Of a DNA stretch of 50,456 nucleotides, positions 7,959 through 16,316 are shown one piece after another. Each line of letters starts with the position of its first letter. Position 1 is the stretch's first letter. The stretch is from CAZJLN01 sp964540765 (lineage in GTDB: Bacteria > Chloroflexota > Anaerolineae > Anaerolineales > Anaerolineaceae), in assembly GCA_964540765.1 (NCBI GenBank), contig CAZINW010000013.1, positions 1 through 50,456 of the forward strand, written 5' to 3'. Made by a program: the position numbers and the translations under genes. The notes under the pieces were generated by a model. That model was given only the letters and a program-made list of their open reading frames with translations. It was not told the DNA's origin and ran no database searches.

Positions 7959-8324
7959 ATGGCTAATAAAAGTAGAAACGAAGCTCGATTACGCCGCCAC
8001 ACACGTGTCCGCAAGAAGGTCTTTGGAACACCGGAACGCCCCCGCATGAATGTGTTCCGTAGTATCACAGACATCTACGTTCAAGTCATTGATGACCACA
8101 GCGGCACCACACTCCTGTCGGCGTCGAGTATTGATAAAGTGATAAAGCCCCAAATGAAGGGCTTGAACAAGACAGACCAGGCACGTCTGGTTGGTGAAGC
8201 ACTGGCAAAGCGTGCCATTGAGAAGGGCATCACCACGGTCGTTATGGATCGCGGTGGTTACTTCTATACTGGTCGTGTTAAAGCCCTGGCAGAAGGTGCC
8301 CGCAAGGGCGGCCTGGTGTTCTAA
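7959..8324 (+). CDS. rplR: Large ribosomal subunit protein L18
   Basis: L18 binds 5S rRNA together with L5. The 121-aa product has a basic N-terminal tail and RLRRHTRVRKKVFGTPERPRM, followed by VFRSITDIYVQVID and the C-terminal FYTGRVKALAEGARKGGL. Confidence 0.96.
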   Translation: MANKSRNEARLRRHTRVRKKVFGTPERPRMNVFRSITDIYVQVIDDHSGTTLLSASSIDKVIKPQMKGLNKTDQARLVGEALAKRAIEKGITTVVMDRGGYFYTGRVKALAEGARKGGLVF

Positions 8325-8348
8325 GAATCAGAGAGACGAGGGTCGAAT

Positions 8349-8873
8349 ATGGATGAATATCAAGCTTTAGAGCAGCAATATGATGAACGTGTCATTGATA
8401 TTGCACGTGTCGCAAAAGTTGTTAAAGGTGGTCGCCGTTTTTCTTTTAGAGTCACCATGGTCATCGGAGACAATAACGGTAATGTCGGTCTGGGCATTGG
8501 CAAAGCCAATGCTGTACCGGATGCCATGCGCAAGGCAAGCGAACGTGCGCATAAGAACATGCACAAGGTCAGCCTGCTCGGTACAACCATCGCGCATGAA
8601 GTCATTGGTGAACAAAGCGGTGCGCGTGTGTTATTGAAACCCGCCTCACTGGGAACTGGCGTTATCGCTGCTGGTGGCGTGCGTGCAGTGTGTGAAGCTG
8701 CCGGCATTCACGATATCCTAACCAAATCCCTAGGCAGCAGCAACATGCTCAACATCGTGCAGGCTACCTTTGATGCGCTTGCTCAATTGAAATCACCTCA
8801 AACAGCCGCGATTGAACGTGGTAAAGATGTGGCGGATGTAACTCCCTATTGGGAGCGGAGGAAAAATGGCTAA
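8349..8873 (+). CDS. rpsE: Small ribosomal subunit protein S5
   Basis: S5 takes part in decoding fidelity at the 30S mRNA entry site. The protein is 174 aa. The double-stranded RNA-binding-like N-terminal domain shows VAKVVKGGRRFSFRVTMVIGD and GLGIGKANAVPDAMRKA. The C-terminal domain has GTGVIAAGGVRAVCEAAGI. Its last eight bases overlap the rpmD start. Confidence 0.97.
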   Translation: MDEYQALEQQYDERVIDIARVAKVVKGGRRFSFRVTMVIGDNNGNVGLGIGKANAVPDAMRKASERAHKNMHKVSLLGTTIAHEVIGEQSGARVLLKPASLGTGVIAAGGVRAVCEAAGIHDILTKSLGSSNMLNIVQATFDALAQLKSPQTAAIERGKDVADVTPYWERRKNG

Positions 8874-9069
8874 AAAAGCAGCACCGAAAAATGAACTCCG
8901 CATCACTTTAAAGAAAAGTGGCATTGGTTACACCAAGCGGCAAAAAAACACCTTAAAAGCCCTGGGTCTACATGATATTAATCAGACCATCACCCAGGTG
9001 GATAACCCGGCTGTGCGCGGTATGATTGCCAAGGTGTCACATCTTGTTGAGATAGAAACGGAAGCATAG
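8866..9069 (+). CDS. rpmD: Large ribosomal subunit protein L30
   Basis: L30 is a small 50S protein with a ferredoxin-like fold. The 67-aa product contains LRITLKKSGIGYTKRQKNTL and the family feature AVRGMIAKVSHLVEIE. ATG 8866 lies inside the end of rpsE after a GGAGGA site, so translation is coupled. Confidence 0.95.
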   Translation: MAKKAAPKNELRITLKKSGIGYTKRQKNTLKALGLHDINQTITQVDNPAVRGMIAKVSHLVEIETEA

Positions 9070-9077
9070 GAGTAGCG

Positions 9078-9533
9078 ATGCAGTTACATGATTTGAAACC
9101 CAATCCGGGTGCCAAGAAAGAGCGAAAGCGAGTTGGTCGCGGTACTGGCAGCGGTTCCGGCAAAACAGCCGGTCGTGGTACCAAAGGTCAAAATTCCCGC
9201 AATGGCGGCGGTGTGCGCCCCTATCACATGGGCGGCAACCTGCCTTTCTACCGGAAATTACCCTTCCTGCGTGGTGAAGGCTTCACCCCCGTTAACCGCG
9301 TCAAGTACGTTGAAATCAACCTCGAAAAACTGGCTGGATTTGAAGCCAACAGTGAGGTTACTCTGGATAGTCTTTGGACCGCAGGGATCATCCGTGATAT
9401 TGACAAGCTAGTAAAAATATTAGGTCGTGGTGATGTCAAAGTACCACTTAAGGTACAGGTTCACAAAGTGACCAAGAGTGCCAGACAAAAGATTGAACAA
9501 GCAGGTGGCAGCGTGAAAACGCTTACCCTTTAG
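9078..9533 (+). CDS. rplO: Large ribosomal subunit protein L15
   Basis: L15 is a late-assembly 50S protein. It is 151 aa with a glycine- and arginine-rich extended N-terminus (LKPNPGAKKERKRVGRG then GSGSGKTAGRGTKGQNSR). A globular C-terminal domain contains VKVLGRGDVKVPLKV-like sequence. It precedes secY by 22 bases, the usual order. Confidence 0.96.
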   Translation: MQLHDLKPNPGAKKERKRVGRGTGSGSGKTAGRGTKGQNSRNGGGVRPYHMGGNLPFYRKLPFLRGEGFTPVNRVKYVEINLEKLAGFEANSEVTLDSLWTAGIIRDIDKLVKILGRGDVKVPLKVQVHKVTKSARQKIEQAGGSVKTLTL

Positions 9534-9555
9534 ACGGTAAAAGGAGACTGTACTC

Positions 9556-10890
9556 ATGAAACGATCAGCTTGGCGCTATTTATGGAAATCTGAAGATATC
9601 CGCAAGAAGTTATTGATCTCCCTGCTATTGCTGGCGATCTATCGGTTTGCGGCGAATGTCCCTGTTCCCGGCATTGATCGTGCAGTTATTGCCCAACTAA
9701 CCGCCTTGGGCGGTGCTCAGGGAAATTTGGTTAACCTTCTAGACCTCCTTTCGGGTGGCTCGGTTTCTAATTTCTCCATCCTGGCAACGGGCGTTTATCC
9801 TTACATTACAGCGCAAATCATCCTGCAATTATTGCAGCCGATCATTCCTGCGCTTGAACGCAAGATGAAAGAAGACCCGCGCGCTGGTCGTATTTGGATG
9901 GAAAAATGGACGATCTTCCTTACCATCCCCATGTCAGCAATTTCCGCCTTCGGTCAGATCAATATCTTCAATTCGATGCTGGGTGGTACAAGTTCAGTCG
10001 TCAAGAATTTTGGCTTTACTGCCACCACCTGGCTGCCCACTGTTGCCACCATCCTCTCGATGATGGCAGGCACCATGCTGGGCGTCTGGCTTGGTCAGTT
10101 GATCTCGGAATATGGTCTGCGTAATCAGGGTCTTTCATTGATCATATTTGCCGGTATCGTCTCGCGCATTCCGGTCAGCCTTGCTGCCCTGCTGCACAGT
10201 GAGGGCTGGTGGTGGTTGCTCATCATTGTGATCATCATCCTGGTTTTGACCATTTTCGCGATCGTGTATGTCCAGCAGGGGCGTCGTAATGTTCCCGTCA
10301 TGTTCCCTGGTCGACGGATTGGCAATCGCATGTCCATGCCCGTTAAGAGCCAGTTGCCTTTGATGGTCAATATGGCTGGCATGATCCCGATCATCTTTGC
10401 GCAATCCTTCCTGACTTTTCCTGCCATCCTGGCTTCATTCTTTTTGAGATCAAAAACAGAATGGCTGGCAAATGCAGCCACATGGGTCAGTACGGCTTTT
10501 GGTGGCGATTCGGGCTGGTATCCTGTCATGTACTTCATCCTGGTGGTGGCTTTCTGCTACTTCTACACCGATGTGCTGTTCTCACAGCAAAATTATGGAG
10601 ATAACCTCAAGAAACAGGGCGCCCAGATCCCTGGTGTCACCCGTGGCGCACCCACCCAACGCTATCTGACCAAAGTGCAGCGCCGCATCACCCTGCCAGG
10701 TGCCTTGTTCCTTGGCCTGGTGGCAGTCATGCCCTACATCTTTGGCGCCATTCTGCCCACCAACCAGGCGGATATCTTCCTAGTCTCCTCAGCCGGTCTT
10801 CTGATCGTCGTTGGCACGGTGCGCGACACCTTCCAGCTCATCGAAACTGAGCTTAAACTGCATGGTTATGATGATCATCTCATCAGCTGA
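9556..10890 (+). CDS. secY: Preprotein translocase subunit SecY
   Basis: SecY is the channel of the Sec translocon, ten membrane helices long. The 444-residue protein is of normal size. It has the first helix segment KKLLISLLLLAIYRFAANVPVPGID, the plug and half-helix region SGGSVSNFSILATGVYPYITAQII, and the cytoplasmic loop with GRRNVPVMFPGRR. The C-terminal helix reads GLLIVVGTVRDTFQLIETELKLHGYD. It is cotranscribed between rplO and adk, as in most bacteria. Confidence 0.98.
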   Translation: MKRSAWRYLWKSEDIRKKLLISLLLLAIYRFAANVPVPGIDRAVIAQLTALGGAQGNLVNLLDLLSGGSVSNFSILATGVYPYITAQIILQLLQPIIPALERKMKEDPRAGRIWMEKWTIFLTIPMSAISAFGQINIFNSMLGGTSSVVKNFGFTATTWLPTVATILSMMAGTMLGVWLGQLISEYGLRNQGLSLIIFAGIVSRIPVSLAALLHSEGWWWLLIIVIIILVLTIFAIVYVQQGRRNVPVMFPGRRIGNRMSMPVKSQLPLMVNMAGMIPIIFAQSFLTFPAILASFFLRSKTEWLANAATWVSTAFGGDSGWYPVMYFILVVAFCYFYTDVLFSQQNYGDNLKKQGAQIPGVTRGAPTQRYLTKVQRRITLPGALFLGLVAVMPYIFGAILPTNQADIFLVSSAGLLIVVGTVRDTFQLIETELKLHGYDDHLIS

Positions 10891-10901
10891 GGATTGAAAA
10901 G

Positions 10902-11561
10902 ATGATGGCTAAACCAACATACGTGGTTTTGCTCGGTCCTCCAGGGGCAGGCAAAGGTACCCAGGCCAAAATTTTGGCTGAAAAGTTGGGACTTGTGCAT
11001 ATTTCAAGCGGAGACCTTTTCCGCGAGAACCTTAATAATCAAACCGAACTCGGTGTGCTGGCCCAGACTTTCATGAGTAAAGGGGAGCTGGTACCGGATG
11101 ACGTCACCATCGCCATGGTCAAGGAACGCCTTTCCCGACCAGATTGCACCAAAGGTGCAGTTTTGGACGGCTTCCCACGTACACCTGCGCAGGCAGAGGC
11201 TCTGGAAGGCATTTTGAACGAACTCAACGGTCAGGTGAATGTGGTTCCTTACGTCAGCGTTCCCGCTGAAGTCCTGATCGAACGTCTGGGTGGACGCTGG
11301 ATGAGTCACTCAGGGAGGGTCTACCATGCCCTTTACAATCCTCCCAAAGTGAAGTGGATCGATGACGTTGATGGCACTGAGCTTTACCAGCGCGAGGATG
11401 ACAAACCCGAAACTGTGCGTCGCCGCATTGATGTTTATCTTGCACAAACATCACCGCTCATTGAGCATTACCGTGTTTTGGGCTTACTGGTTGAAGTGGA
11501 TGGAACCCAGGAAATTAATCTGGTTTCAGCAGACATTCTCAGGGCTGTCAACGAGGCTTAA
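10902..11561 (+). CDS. adk: Adenylate kinase
   Basis: Adenylate kinase interconverts ATP + AMP and 2 ADP in the cytoplasm. The P-loop GPPGAGKGTQA is near residue 12, the AMP-binding ISSGDLFREN follows, and the DGFPRTPAQAEAL motif is intact. At 219 aa it is the long form. Its LID segment lacks the four cysteines of zinc-type enzymes and resembles the E. coli type (HSGRVYHALYNPPKVK). Start ATG 10902 or 10905 is possible. It sits in the standard secY-adk-map order. Confidence 0.97.
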   Translation: MMAKPTYVVLLGPPGAGKGTQAKILAEKLGLVHISSGDLFRENLNNQTELGVLAQTFMSKGELVPDDVTIAMVKERLSRPDCTKGAVLDGFPRTPAQAEALEGILNELNGQVNVVPYVSVPAEVLIERLGGRWMSHSGRVYHALYNPPKVKWIDDVDGTELYQREDDKPETVRRRIDVYLAQTSPLIEHYRVLGLLVEVDGTQEINLVSADILRAVNEA

Positions 11562-11566
11562 TCATC

Positions 11567-12340
11567 GTGATTAGTTGGGAACGGCAAATTAACCTCAAGT
11601 CTGCCCAGGAGCTTGCCATCATGCGCGAGGCGGGCAGGATCAATGCGGAAATACTGGCAGCCGTTAAAGCCGCCATTGCTCCCGGAGTTTCGACGGCAGA
11701 ATTGAACGAAGTCGCCGAAGCGATCCTCCGGAAATATAATGTTTATTCGCCCTTTAAAAATTATCCCGGCCCCTATCCCTACCCGGCCAGCATTTGCACC
11801 AGCATTAATGAAGAACTTGTCCACGGCATCCCCGGCAAACGGAAGCTGCGCGAAGGCGACATCATCTCGGTGGATTCTGGCGCCGTCTATGAAGGATTTG
11901 TAGGAGATTCAGCATTTACGGCTGGCGTGGGTGAGATCAGCGCGAAAGCGCAAAAGCTGCTGGATATCACCCGGCAGGCTTTGGAGATTGCCACTTCCCT
12001 CATGGTGGCTGGCAATCACGCCGGCGATATCGGTTTTGCAGTGCAAAATCATGCAGAGAGCCATGGCTTTTATGTCACGCGCACCTACACCGGTCATGGC
12101 GTTGGTCGCGAGATGCACGAAGGACCGCAGCTGCCCAACTATGGCAAACCTGGTCAGGGTTTGACGCTGCGTGAAGGCATGACCATTGCCATTGAACCCA
12201 TGATCTTGGAAGGCACACCTTTTACCAGGGTCAAATCGGATGAGTGGACTGTTTGCTCAAAAGATGGATCACTGACAGCGCATTTTGAAAATACGATCGC
12301 TGTCACGAAAAATGGACCGTTGGTACTAACGGCATTATAA
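11567..12340 (+). CDS. map: Methionine aminopeptidase, type I
   Basis: The enzyme removes the initiator methionine from nascent proteins. The metal ligands of the pita-bread fold can be seen: the two aspartates in ISVDSGAVYEGFVGDSAFT, the histidine in GHGVGREMHEGP, and the glutamates in IAIEPMIL and AHFENTIAV. The length of 257 aa is that of the single-domain type Ia. GTG 11567 is used as the start, five bases after adk. No infA follows, unlike the usual order. Confidence 0.96.
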   Translation: MISWERQINLKSAQELAIMREAGRINAEILAAVKAAIAPGVSTAELNEVAEAILRKYNVYSPFKNYPGPYPYPASICTSINEELVHGIPGKRKLREGDIISVDSGAVYEGFVGDSAFTAGVGEISAKAQKLLDITRQALEIATSLMVAGNHAGDIGFAVQNHAESHGFYVTRTYTGHGVGREMHEGPQLPNYGKPGQGLTLREGMTIAIEPMILEGTPFTRVKSDEWTVCSKDGSLTAHFENTIAVTKNGPLVLTAL

Positions 12341-12361
12341 AGAATTAGTGAAAATCAGGTC

Positions 12362-12390
12362 TGGACGAATAGCCTGAGAGCATGTATAAT
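12362..12390 (+). promoter_or_regulatory. Sigma70-like promoter upstream of rpmJ and the alpha operon
   Basis: TGGACG (12362-12367, 4 of 6 matches) is followed after 17 bases by a perfect TATAAT (12385-12390). It lies in the 87-base gap between map and rpmJ, where infA is usually found. This suggests a separate transcription unit rpmJ-rpsM-rpsK-rpsD-rpoA-rplQ besides read-through. Confidence 0.6.
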
Positions 12391-12427
12391 TGCAACTTTG
12401 CGGAATGAATTGGAAGGAGTAAGTCTG

Positions 12428-12541
12428 ATGAAAGTAACAGCATCAATAAAGAAACGCTGTGCAAAGTGTAAGATTGTCAAAAGAGATGGTCGTCTCTATG
12501 TAATTTGTGTCAATCCGAGACATAAACAACGACAAGGATAA
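12428..12541 (+). CDS. rpmJ: Large ribosomal subunit protein L36, zinc-binding type
   Basis: The 37-codon reading frame begins MKVTASIKKRCAKCKIVKRD. It carries the C11-C14-C27-H32 zinc ribbon of the C+ form of L36, a tiny 50S protein. TGGAAGGAGTAA upstream supplies the ribosome binding site. It is followed 11 bases later by rpsM, the canonical order. Confidence 0.95.
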   Translation: MKVTASIKKRCAKCKIVKRDGRLYVICVNPRHKQRQG

Positions 12542-12552
12542 GGAATCATAAT

Positions 12553-12942
12553 ATGGCACGTATTGAAGGTATTGACCTTCCGCGCAACAAGCGGATCCAA
12601 ATAGGTTTACGATATATTTATGGCATTGGCCCAACCAGGGCTGATCAGATCCTGGCTGAAACCGGCGTGAATCCGGACATCCGCGTCAAGGATCTTGACG
12701 AAACAGATGTATCCAAACTGCGTGAATATATCGCAGGCAGCTACAAAGTTGAAGGTGACCTTCGCCGGGAAGTCCAAATGAACATCAAGCGGCTGGTTGA
12801 GATCGGTTGTTACCGCGGTCTGCGTCATCGCCGCAATCTGCCTGTGCATGGTCAGCGTACGCGCACCAATGCGCGCACCCGCAAAGGTCCCAAGAAAACC
12901 GTTGCCGGTCGCGGGCGCCGACGTGGAGCGACCAAGAAGTAA
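12553..12942 (+). CDS. rpsM: Small ribosomal subunit protein S13
   Basis: S13 is at the top of the 30S head and contacts P-site tRNA and the 50S bridge. The 129-aa protein begins MARIEGIDLPRNKRI. It has the helix-two-turn-helix GIGPTRADQIL, and ends in the basic tail with LRHRRNLPVHGQRTRTNARTRKGP. It is typical in all respects. Confidence 0.97.
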   Translation: MARIEGIDLPRNKRIQIGLRYIYGIGPTRADQILAETGVNPDIRVKDLDETDVSKLREYIAGSYKVEGDLRREVQMNIKRLVEIGCYRGLRHRRNLPVHGQRTRTNARTRKGPKKTVAGRGRRRGATKK

Positions 12943-12964
12943 TAAAATTGGCAACAGCGCCTGT

Positions 12965-12999
12965 TTGAGCGGGGTCCTTTCTCCCCTGCGGCTGCTCAA
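12965..12999 (+). promoter_or_regulatory. Bulged hairpin in the rpsM-rpsK gap
   Basis: TTGAGC (12965-12970) pairs with GCTCAA (12994-12999), and next to it GGGG (12971-12974) pairs with CCCC (12983-12986). This leaves a seven-base bulge on the 3' side. The gap of 101 bases is long for this operon and the helix is followed by no T-run, so it is not a terminator. S4 represses the alpha operon in several bacteria by binding structured leaders. This could be such a site ahead of rpsK-rpsD, but that is only an inference. Confidence 0.35.
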
Positions 13000-13043
13000 T
13001 CCGGTCTGACCAATCGATTAATTAGATTAGTGAGGAAGTAATT

Positions 13044-13448
13044 ATGGCTAAACAAGCACGTACGACACGGCGGGCAACCAGCTCTCGCAAAGTCAAGCGC
13101 CAGATCTCAACCGCACAGGTGCATGTCTATGCATCGTTTAATAACACGATCGTCACTGTGACTGATTTGCAGGGCAACACTGTGTGCTGGGGTAGTTCAG
13201 GTTCAGCAGGTTTCAAGGGCTCCCGCAAGAGTACCCCTTTTGCTGCACGGCTGGCAACTGAGCAAACCATTAAAGCGGCGCAGTCCATGGGCGTTCAGGA
13301 AGTTGAATTGATCATTAAAGGCCCTGGTCCTGGACGTGAATCTGCGATCCGTGCCGTTCAATCCATGGGTATCAAAATACGAGCGATATCCGATATCACA
13401 CCGGTACCCCATAATGGCTGCCGGCCACCCAAGAAACGCCGCGTTTAG
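13044..13448 (+). CDS. rpsK: Small ribosomal subunit protein S11
   Basis: S11 is on the 30S platform near the Shine-Dalgarno helix. At 134 aa it has VHVYASFNNTIVTVTDLQGN, the SSGSAGFKGSRKSTPFAA core, and the C-terminal ITPVPHNGCRPPKKRRV, a hallmark of the family. GAGGAAG ahead of ATG 13044 supports the start. Confidence 0.97.
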   Translation: MAKQARTTRRATSSRKVKRQISTAQVHVYASFNNTIVTVTDLQGNTVCWGSSGSAGFKGSRKSTPFAARLATEQTIKAAQSMGVQEVELIIKGPGPGRESAIRAVQSMGIKIRAISDITPVPHNGCRPPKKRRV

Positions 13449-13477
13449 TTCGACGGAATTAATAAGAGAGGATTTTT

Positions 13478-14116
13478 ATGGCAAGATATACCGATGCGGT
13501 TTGTAAATTGTGCCGGCGTGAAGGCGAAAAGCTCTTCCTTAAGGGAGAACGCTGTTTCACCCCCAAATGTTCATTTGAAAAACGAGCCTACGCACCAGGC
13601 ATGCACGGTAAATTTGGCAGCTCCCGCCCAGGGCGTGAGTCTGACTATTCAAAACAATTGCGTGCCAAGCAAAAGGCGCGCCGTATCTATGGCGTTTTGG
13701 AACATCAGTTTCGGCGCTATTACCGCCTTGCGCAGAAGCGGCGCGGTTTGACAGGTATCAACCTCCTGCAAATCCTCGAGACACGTCTTGACAACGTTGT
13801 CTATCGTCTCGGGTTTGCTGCAAGCCGTTCCCAGGCACGCATCCTCGTTTCCCATGGTCATTTCACGGTTAATGGACTCAAGACGGATGTTCCCTCCTAC
13901 GTGGTCAATCAAGATGATGTGGTGACGGTGCGTGAAGGATCGCTTGGCACTGTATATTTTAAAGGGCTGCGGGAAGAAGCTGAAGCCCGAACTGTCCCCA
14001 CCTGGTTGGCACGTGATTTGAATGCCTTATCAGGTCGGGTTCTACGATTACCTGAACGTGCTGAAATTGATGGTAATCTCAACGAACAGTTGATTGTTGA
14101 GTATTACTCACGCTAA
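13478..14116 (+). CDS. rpsD: Small ribosomal subunit protein S4, zinc-binding form
   Basis: S4 nucleates 30S assembly and binds the 16S five-way junction; it is also a translational regulator in some bacteria. The 212-aa product has a zinc-type N-terminus, with C9, C12, C26 and C31 spaced CxxC-x13-CxxxxC. An S4 RNA-binding domain follows around residues 98-160 (LDNVVYRLGFAASRSQARILVSHGH region). Confidence 0.97.
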   Translation: MARYTDAVCKLCRREGEKLFLKGERCFTPKCSFEKRAYAPGMHGKFGSSRPGRESDYSKQLRAKQKARRIYGVLEHQFRRYYRLAQKRRGLTGINLLQILETRLDNVVYRLGFAASRSQARILVSHGHFTVNGLKTDVPSYVVNQDDVVTVREGSLGTVYFKGLREEAEARTVPTWLARDLNALSGRVLRLPERAEIDGNLNEQLIVEYYSR

Positions 14117-14163
14117 TTCAAACTTAGTTTAGTGCTGAAAGGACGCACTGTAAGGGATACGAC

Positions 14164-15126
14164 GTGACTGGAATAATGGAAATGGTAACGCCAAAAGTAG
14201 AACGGGTGGATGAATCCCGTAATTATGGTAAATATGCAATCAGCCCTTTGGAGCGTGGTTTCGGGGCCACAATTGGCAATGCATTGCGCCGCATTTTGCT
14301 GTCCTCATTGGATGGTGTTGCGGTCACTTCAATACACATTACGGATGTGCTGCATGAGTTCAGCAATATCCCTGGTGTCCGTGAGGATGTCATCCAGGTG
14401 ATGCTGCAGGTCAAACAACTGCGCATGAAACTCTATGATGCAGATGTCGCACACATCCATCTGGATGTGCATGGTGAAGGTACGATTACAGCGGCTGATA
14501 TCGATTTCCCATCCGAAGTTGAGATCATCAACCCTGATCTTTACCTCTTCACAATTGACGACAAGAAAGCCAATGTTGAAATTGACATGACGGTGGAACG
14601 CGGACGCGGTTACTCACCAGCTGGTGAACGTTCAGAACGTTTGCCGATTGGAGAGCTTCCCGTCGATGCCATCTACACACCCGTCAAGCGCGTCAACTGG
14701 AACGTCAGCAATGCCCGCGTTGGTCAGAGCACCAATTATGATCGTTTGAATCTCGAAATCTGGACGGATGGTACCATCTCACCTGAGAAGGCGATGATCA
14801 ATGCCTCCCATATCCTGATGAAACATCTTGGCTATATCGCCGGTGTCAGTGAGGAAATGCTGGTTAAACCTGTCGTTGAGGATGAGCCAGTCAGTCAGAT
14901 TTCAAGTGAAGCTGCTGAAACCCCGATTGAAAGCCTGGATCTTTCGGTGCGTGTCTTCAATTCATTGAAGCGCACCGGCATCAGCAATGTGGGTGATGTG
15001 ATCGAGCTTCTCAACAAAGGCGAGGAAGCGATGCTCTCGATCCGCAATTTTGGTGACAAGAGCCTGACAGAACTTAAAGCCAAAATGATCGAAAAGGGCT
15101 TTATTGAAGAAGAAACCGTGGAGTAG
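14164..15126 (+). CDS. rpoA: DNA-directed RNA polymerase subunit alpha
   Basis: The alpha subunit dimerises to start RNA polymerase assembly. Its C-terminal domain contacts UP elements and activators. The N-terminal domain covers residues about 1-230, with ERGFGATIGNALRRILLSSL. The alphaCTD is at about 255-315 (LKRTGISNVGDVIELLNKG and IRNFGDKSLTELKAK). At 320 aa the length is normal. GTG 14164 is the first in-frame start; ATG 14176 is an alternative. Confidence 0.98.
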   Translation: MTGIMEMVTPKVERVDESRNYGKYAISPLERGFGATIGNALRRILLSSLDGVAVTSIHITDVLHEFSNIPGVREDVIQVMLQVKQLRMKLYDADVAHIHLDVHGEGTITAADIDFPSEVEIINPDLYLFTIDDKKANVEIDMTVERGRGYSPAGERSERLPIGELPVDAIYTPVKRVNWNVSNARVGQSTNYDRLNLEIWTDGTISPEKAMINASHILMKHLGYIAGVSEEMLVKPVVEDEPVSQISSEAAETPIESLDLSVRVFNSLKRTGISNVGDVIELLNKGEEAMLSIRNFGDKSLTELKAKMIEKGFIEEETVE

Positions 15127-15132
15127 AAAGTT

Positions 15133-15516
15133 ATGCGACATCAAGTAAAAGGATATCGTCTCAACCGTAGCGGCGGTCACCGCACTGCCATGCGCAAGAC
15201 GATGATTAAACAACTGTTCGAATATGAACACATCAAAACGACCCTTCCCAAGGCAAAGTCCATTCAGGCTGAAGCTGAGAAATTGATCACGGTTGCACGC
15301 AACACCCAGGCAGCCGCAGAAGTTGACAAGGTCACTGCCCGCAGGCAGGTCGCGGGCGCCCTGGGTAACACCAGCGCTGCCGTTGTGAAGAAGTTGTTTG
15401 ATGATATTGCGCCGCGTTTCAAGAACCGGCCAGGTGGATACACCCGCATCCTCAAATTAGGACCCCGCAGCGGCGATGGTGCTGAAATGGTTCTGCTTGA
15501 GTTGGTTGCGGAGTAG
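15133..15516 (+). CDS. rplQ: Large ribosomal subunit protein L17
   Basis: L17 lies at the exit-tunnel side of the 50S subunit. The 127-aa product opens with MRHQVKGYRLNRSGGHRTAM and has LFEYEHIKTTLPKAKSIQAEAEKLI, both diagnostic. It follows rpoA by six bases, the usual end of the alpha operon. Confidence 0.97.
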   Translation: MRHQVKGYRLNRSGGHRTAMRKTMIKQLFEYEHIKTTLPKAKSIQAEAEKLITVARNTQAAAEVDKVTARRQVAGALGNTSAAVVKKLFDDIAPRFKNRPGGYTRILKLGPRSGDGAEMVLLELVAE

Positions 15517-15517
15517 T

Positions 15518-15535
15518 CCCTGAGATTTCTCAGGG
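15518..15535 (+). promoter_or_regulatory. Perfect short hairpin between rplQ and truA
   Basis: CCCTGAG (15518-15524), loop ATTT, CTCAGGG (15529-15535) is a perfect seven-pair hairpin starting one base after the rplQ stop. Only TTGAG follows, so it is at best a weak terminator. It may instead protect the mRNA end or tune truA levels. Confidence 0.4.
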
Positions 15536-15566
15536 TTGAGAGCCTCCCGGTCAATCACCGGACGGC

Positions 15567-16304
15567 ATGGCACTTTACAAACTTATTCTCGCTTACGACG
15601 GCACCAATTATGTCGGTTTTCAGCGCCAAAAGGCACGCAAAAGCGTGCAAATGGAACTTGAAACCGCGCTGAAATGTCTGGGCTGGCAGGGAAAAGCAGT
15701 CCTGGCAGCCGGCAGAACTGACTGCGGCGTCCACGCCAGCGGGCAGGTGATCAGCTTTGATCTTGACTGGCGGCATGGGGACGATGTCCTTTTACGGGCA
15801 TTGAACGCCCATCTGCCAGACGACATTGCAGCACAATCGGTCTGCCAGGCAGCGAAGGGATTTCATCCGCGCTATGATGCGCTTGACCGCACCTACCGCT
15901 ACCAGGTCTATTGCCAACTGGAACGCCATCCGCTCAAGGCACGCTATGCCTGGCGGCTCTGGCCGCAGCCGGATGTGGACCTGATGAACAGGGCTGCTGC
16001 TGACCTGATTGGTGAACACGACTTCAAAGCCTTTGGTGCCGCATTGAAAGAAAATGGCACCACCATCCGTCAGGTTTTTAAGGCGGTGTGGTACAGTACG
16101 GCTAATGGCTGCTGTTTTGAAATCTGTGCCAACGCCTTTCTTTACCACATGGTGCGGCGCCTGGCCTTCCTCCTGGTGCAGGTTGGACATGGCAAACAGC
16201 CGCAAGAGATCGTCAGGCAAGGATTGGAGACTGGTGATACAGGCATTGTAGCACTGGCTCCTGCTTGTGGGCTTACGCTCACAGAAGTGCGTTATAAAGA
16301 ATAA
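15567..16304 (+). CDS. truA: tRNA pseudouridine(38-40) synthase TruA
   Basis: TruA converts uridines 38-40 of the tRNA anticodon stem to pseudouridine. The 245-aa protein has the N-terminal YKLILAYDGTNYVGFQRQ, the catalytic aspartate in AGRTDCGVHASGQVISF, and FHPRYDALDRTYRY and NAFLYHMVRRL in the C-terminal half. The rplQ-truA-rplM-rpsI order is common. No clear ribosome binding site precedes ATG 15567. Confidence 0.95.
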   Translation: MALYKLILAYDGTNYVGFQRQKARKSVQMELETALKCLGWQGKAVLAAGRTDCGVHASGQVISFDLDWRHGDDVLLRALNAHLPDDIAAQSVCQAAKGFHPRYDALDRTYRYQVYCQLERHPLKARYAWRLWPQPDVDLMNRAAADLIGEHDFKAFGAALKENGTTIRQVFKAVWYSTANGCCFEICANAFLYHMVRRLAFLLVQVGHGKQPQEIVRQGLETGDTGIVALAPACGLTLTEVRYKE

Positions 16305-16316
16305 TACTGAGATCAT

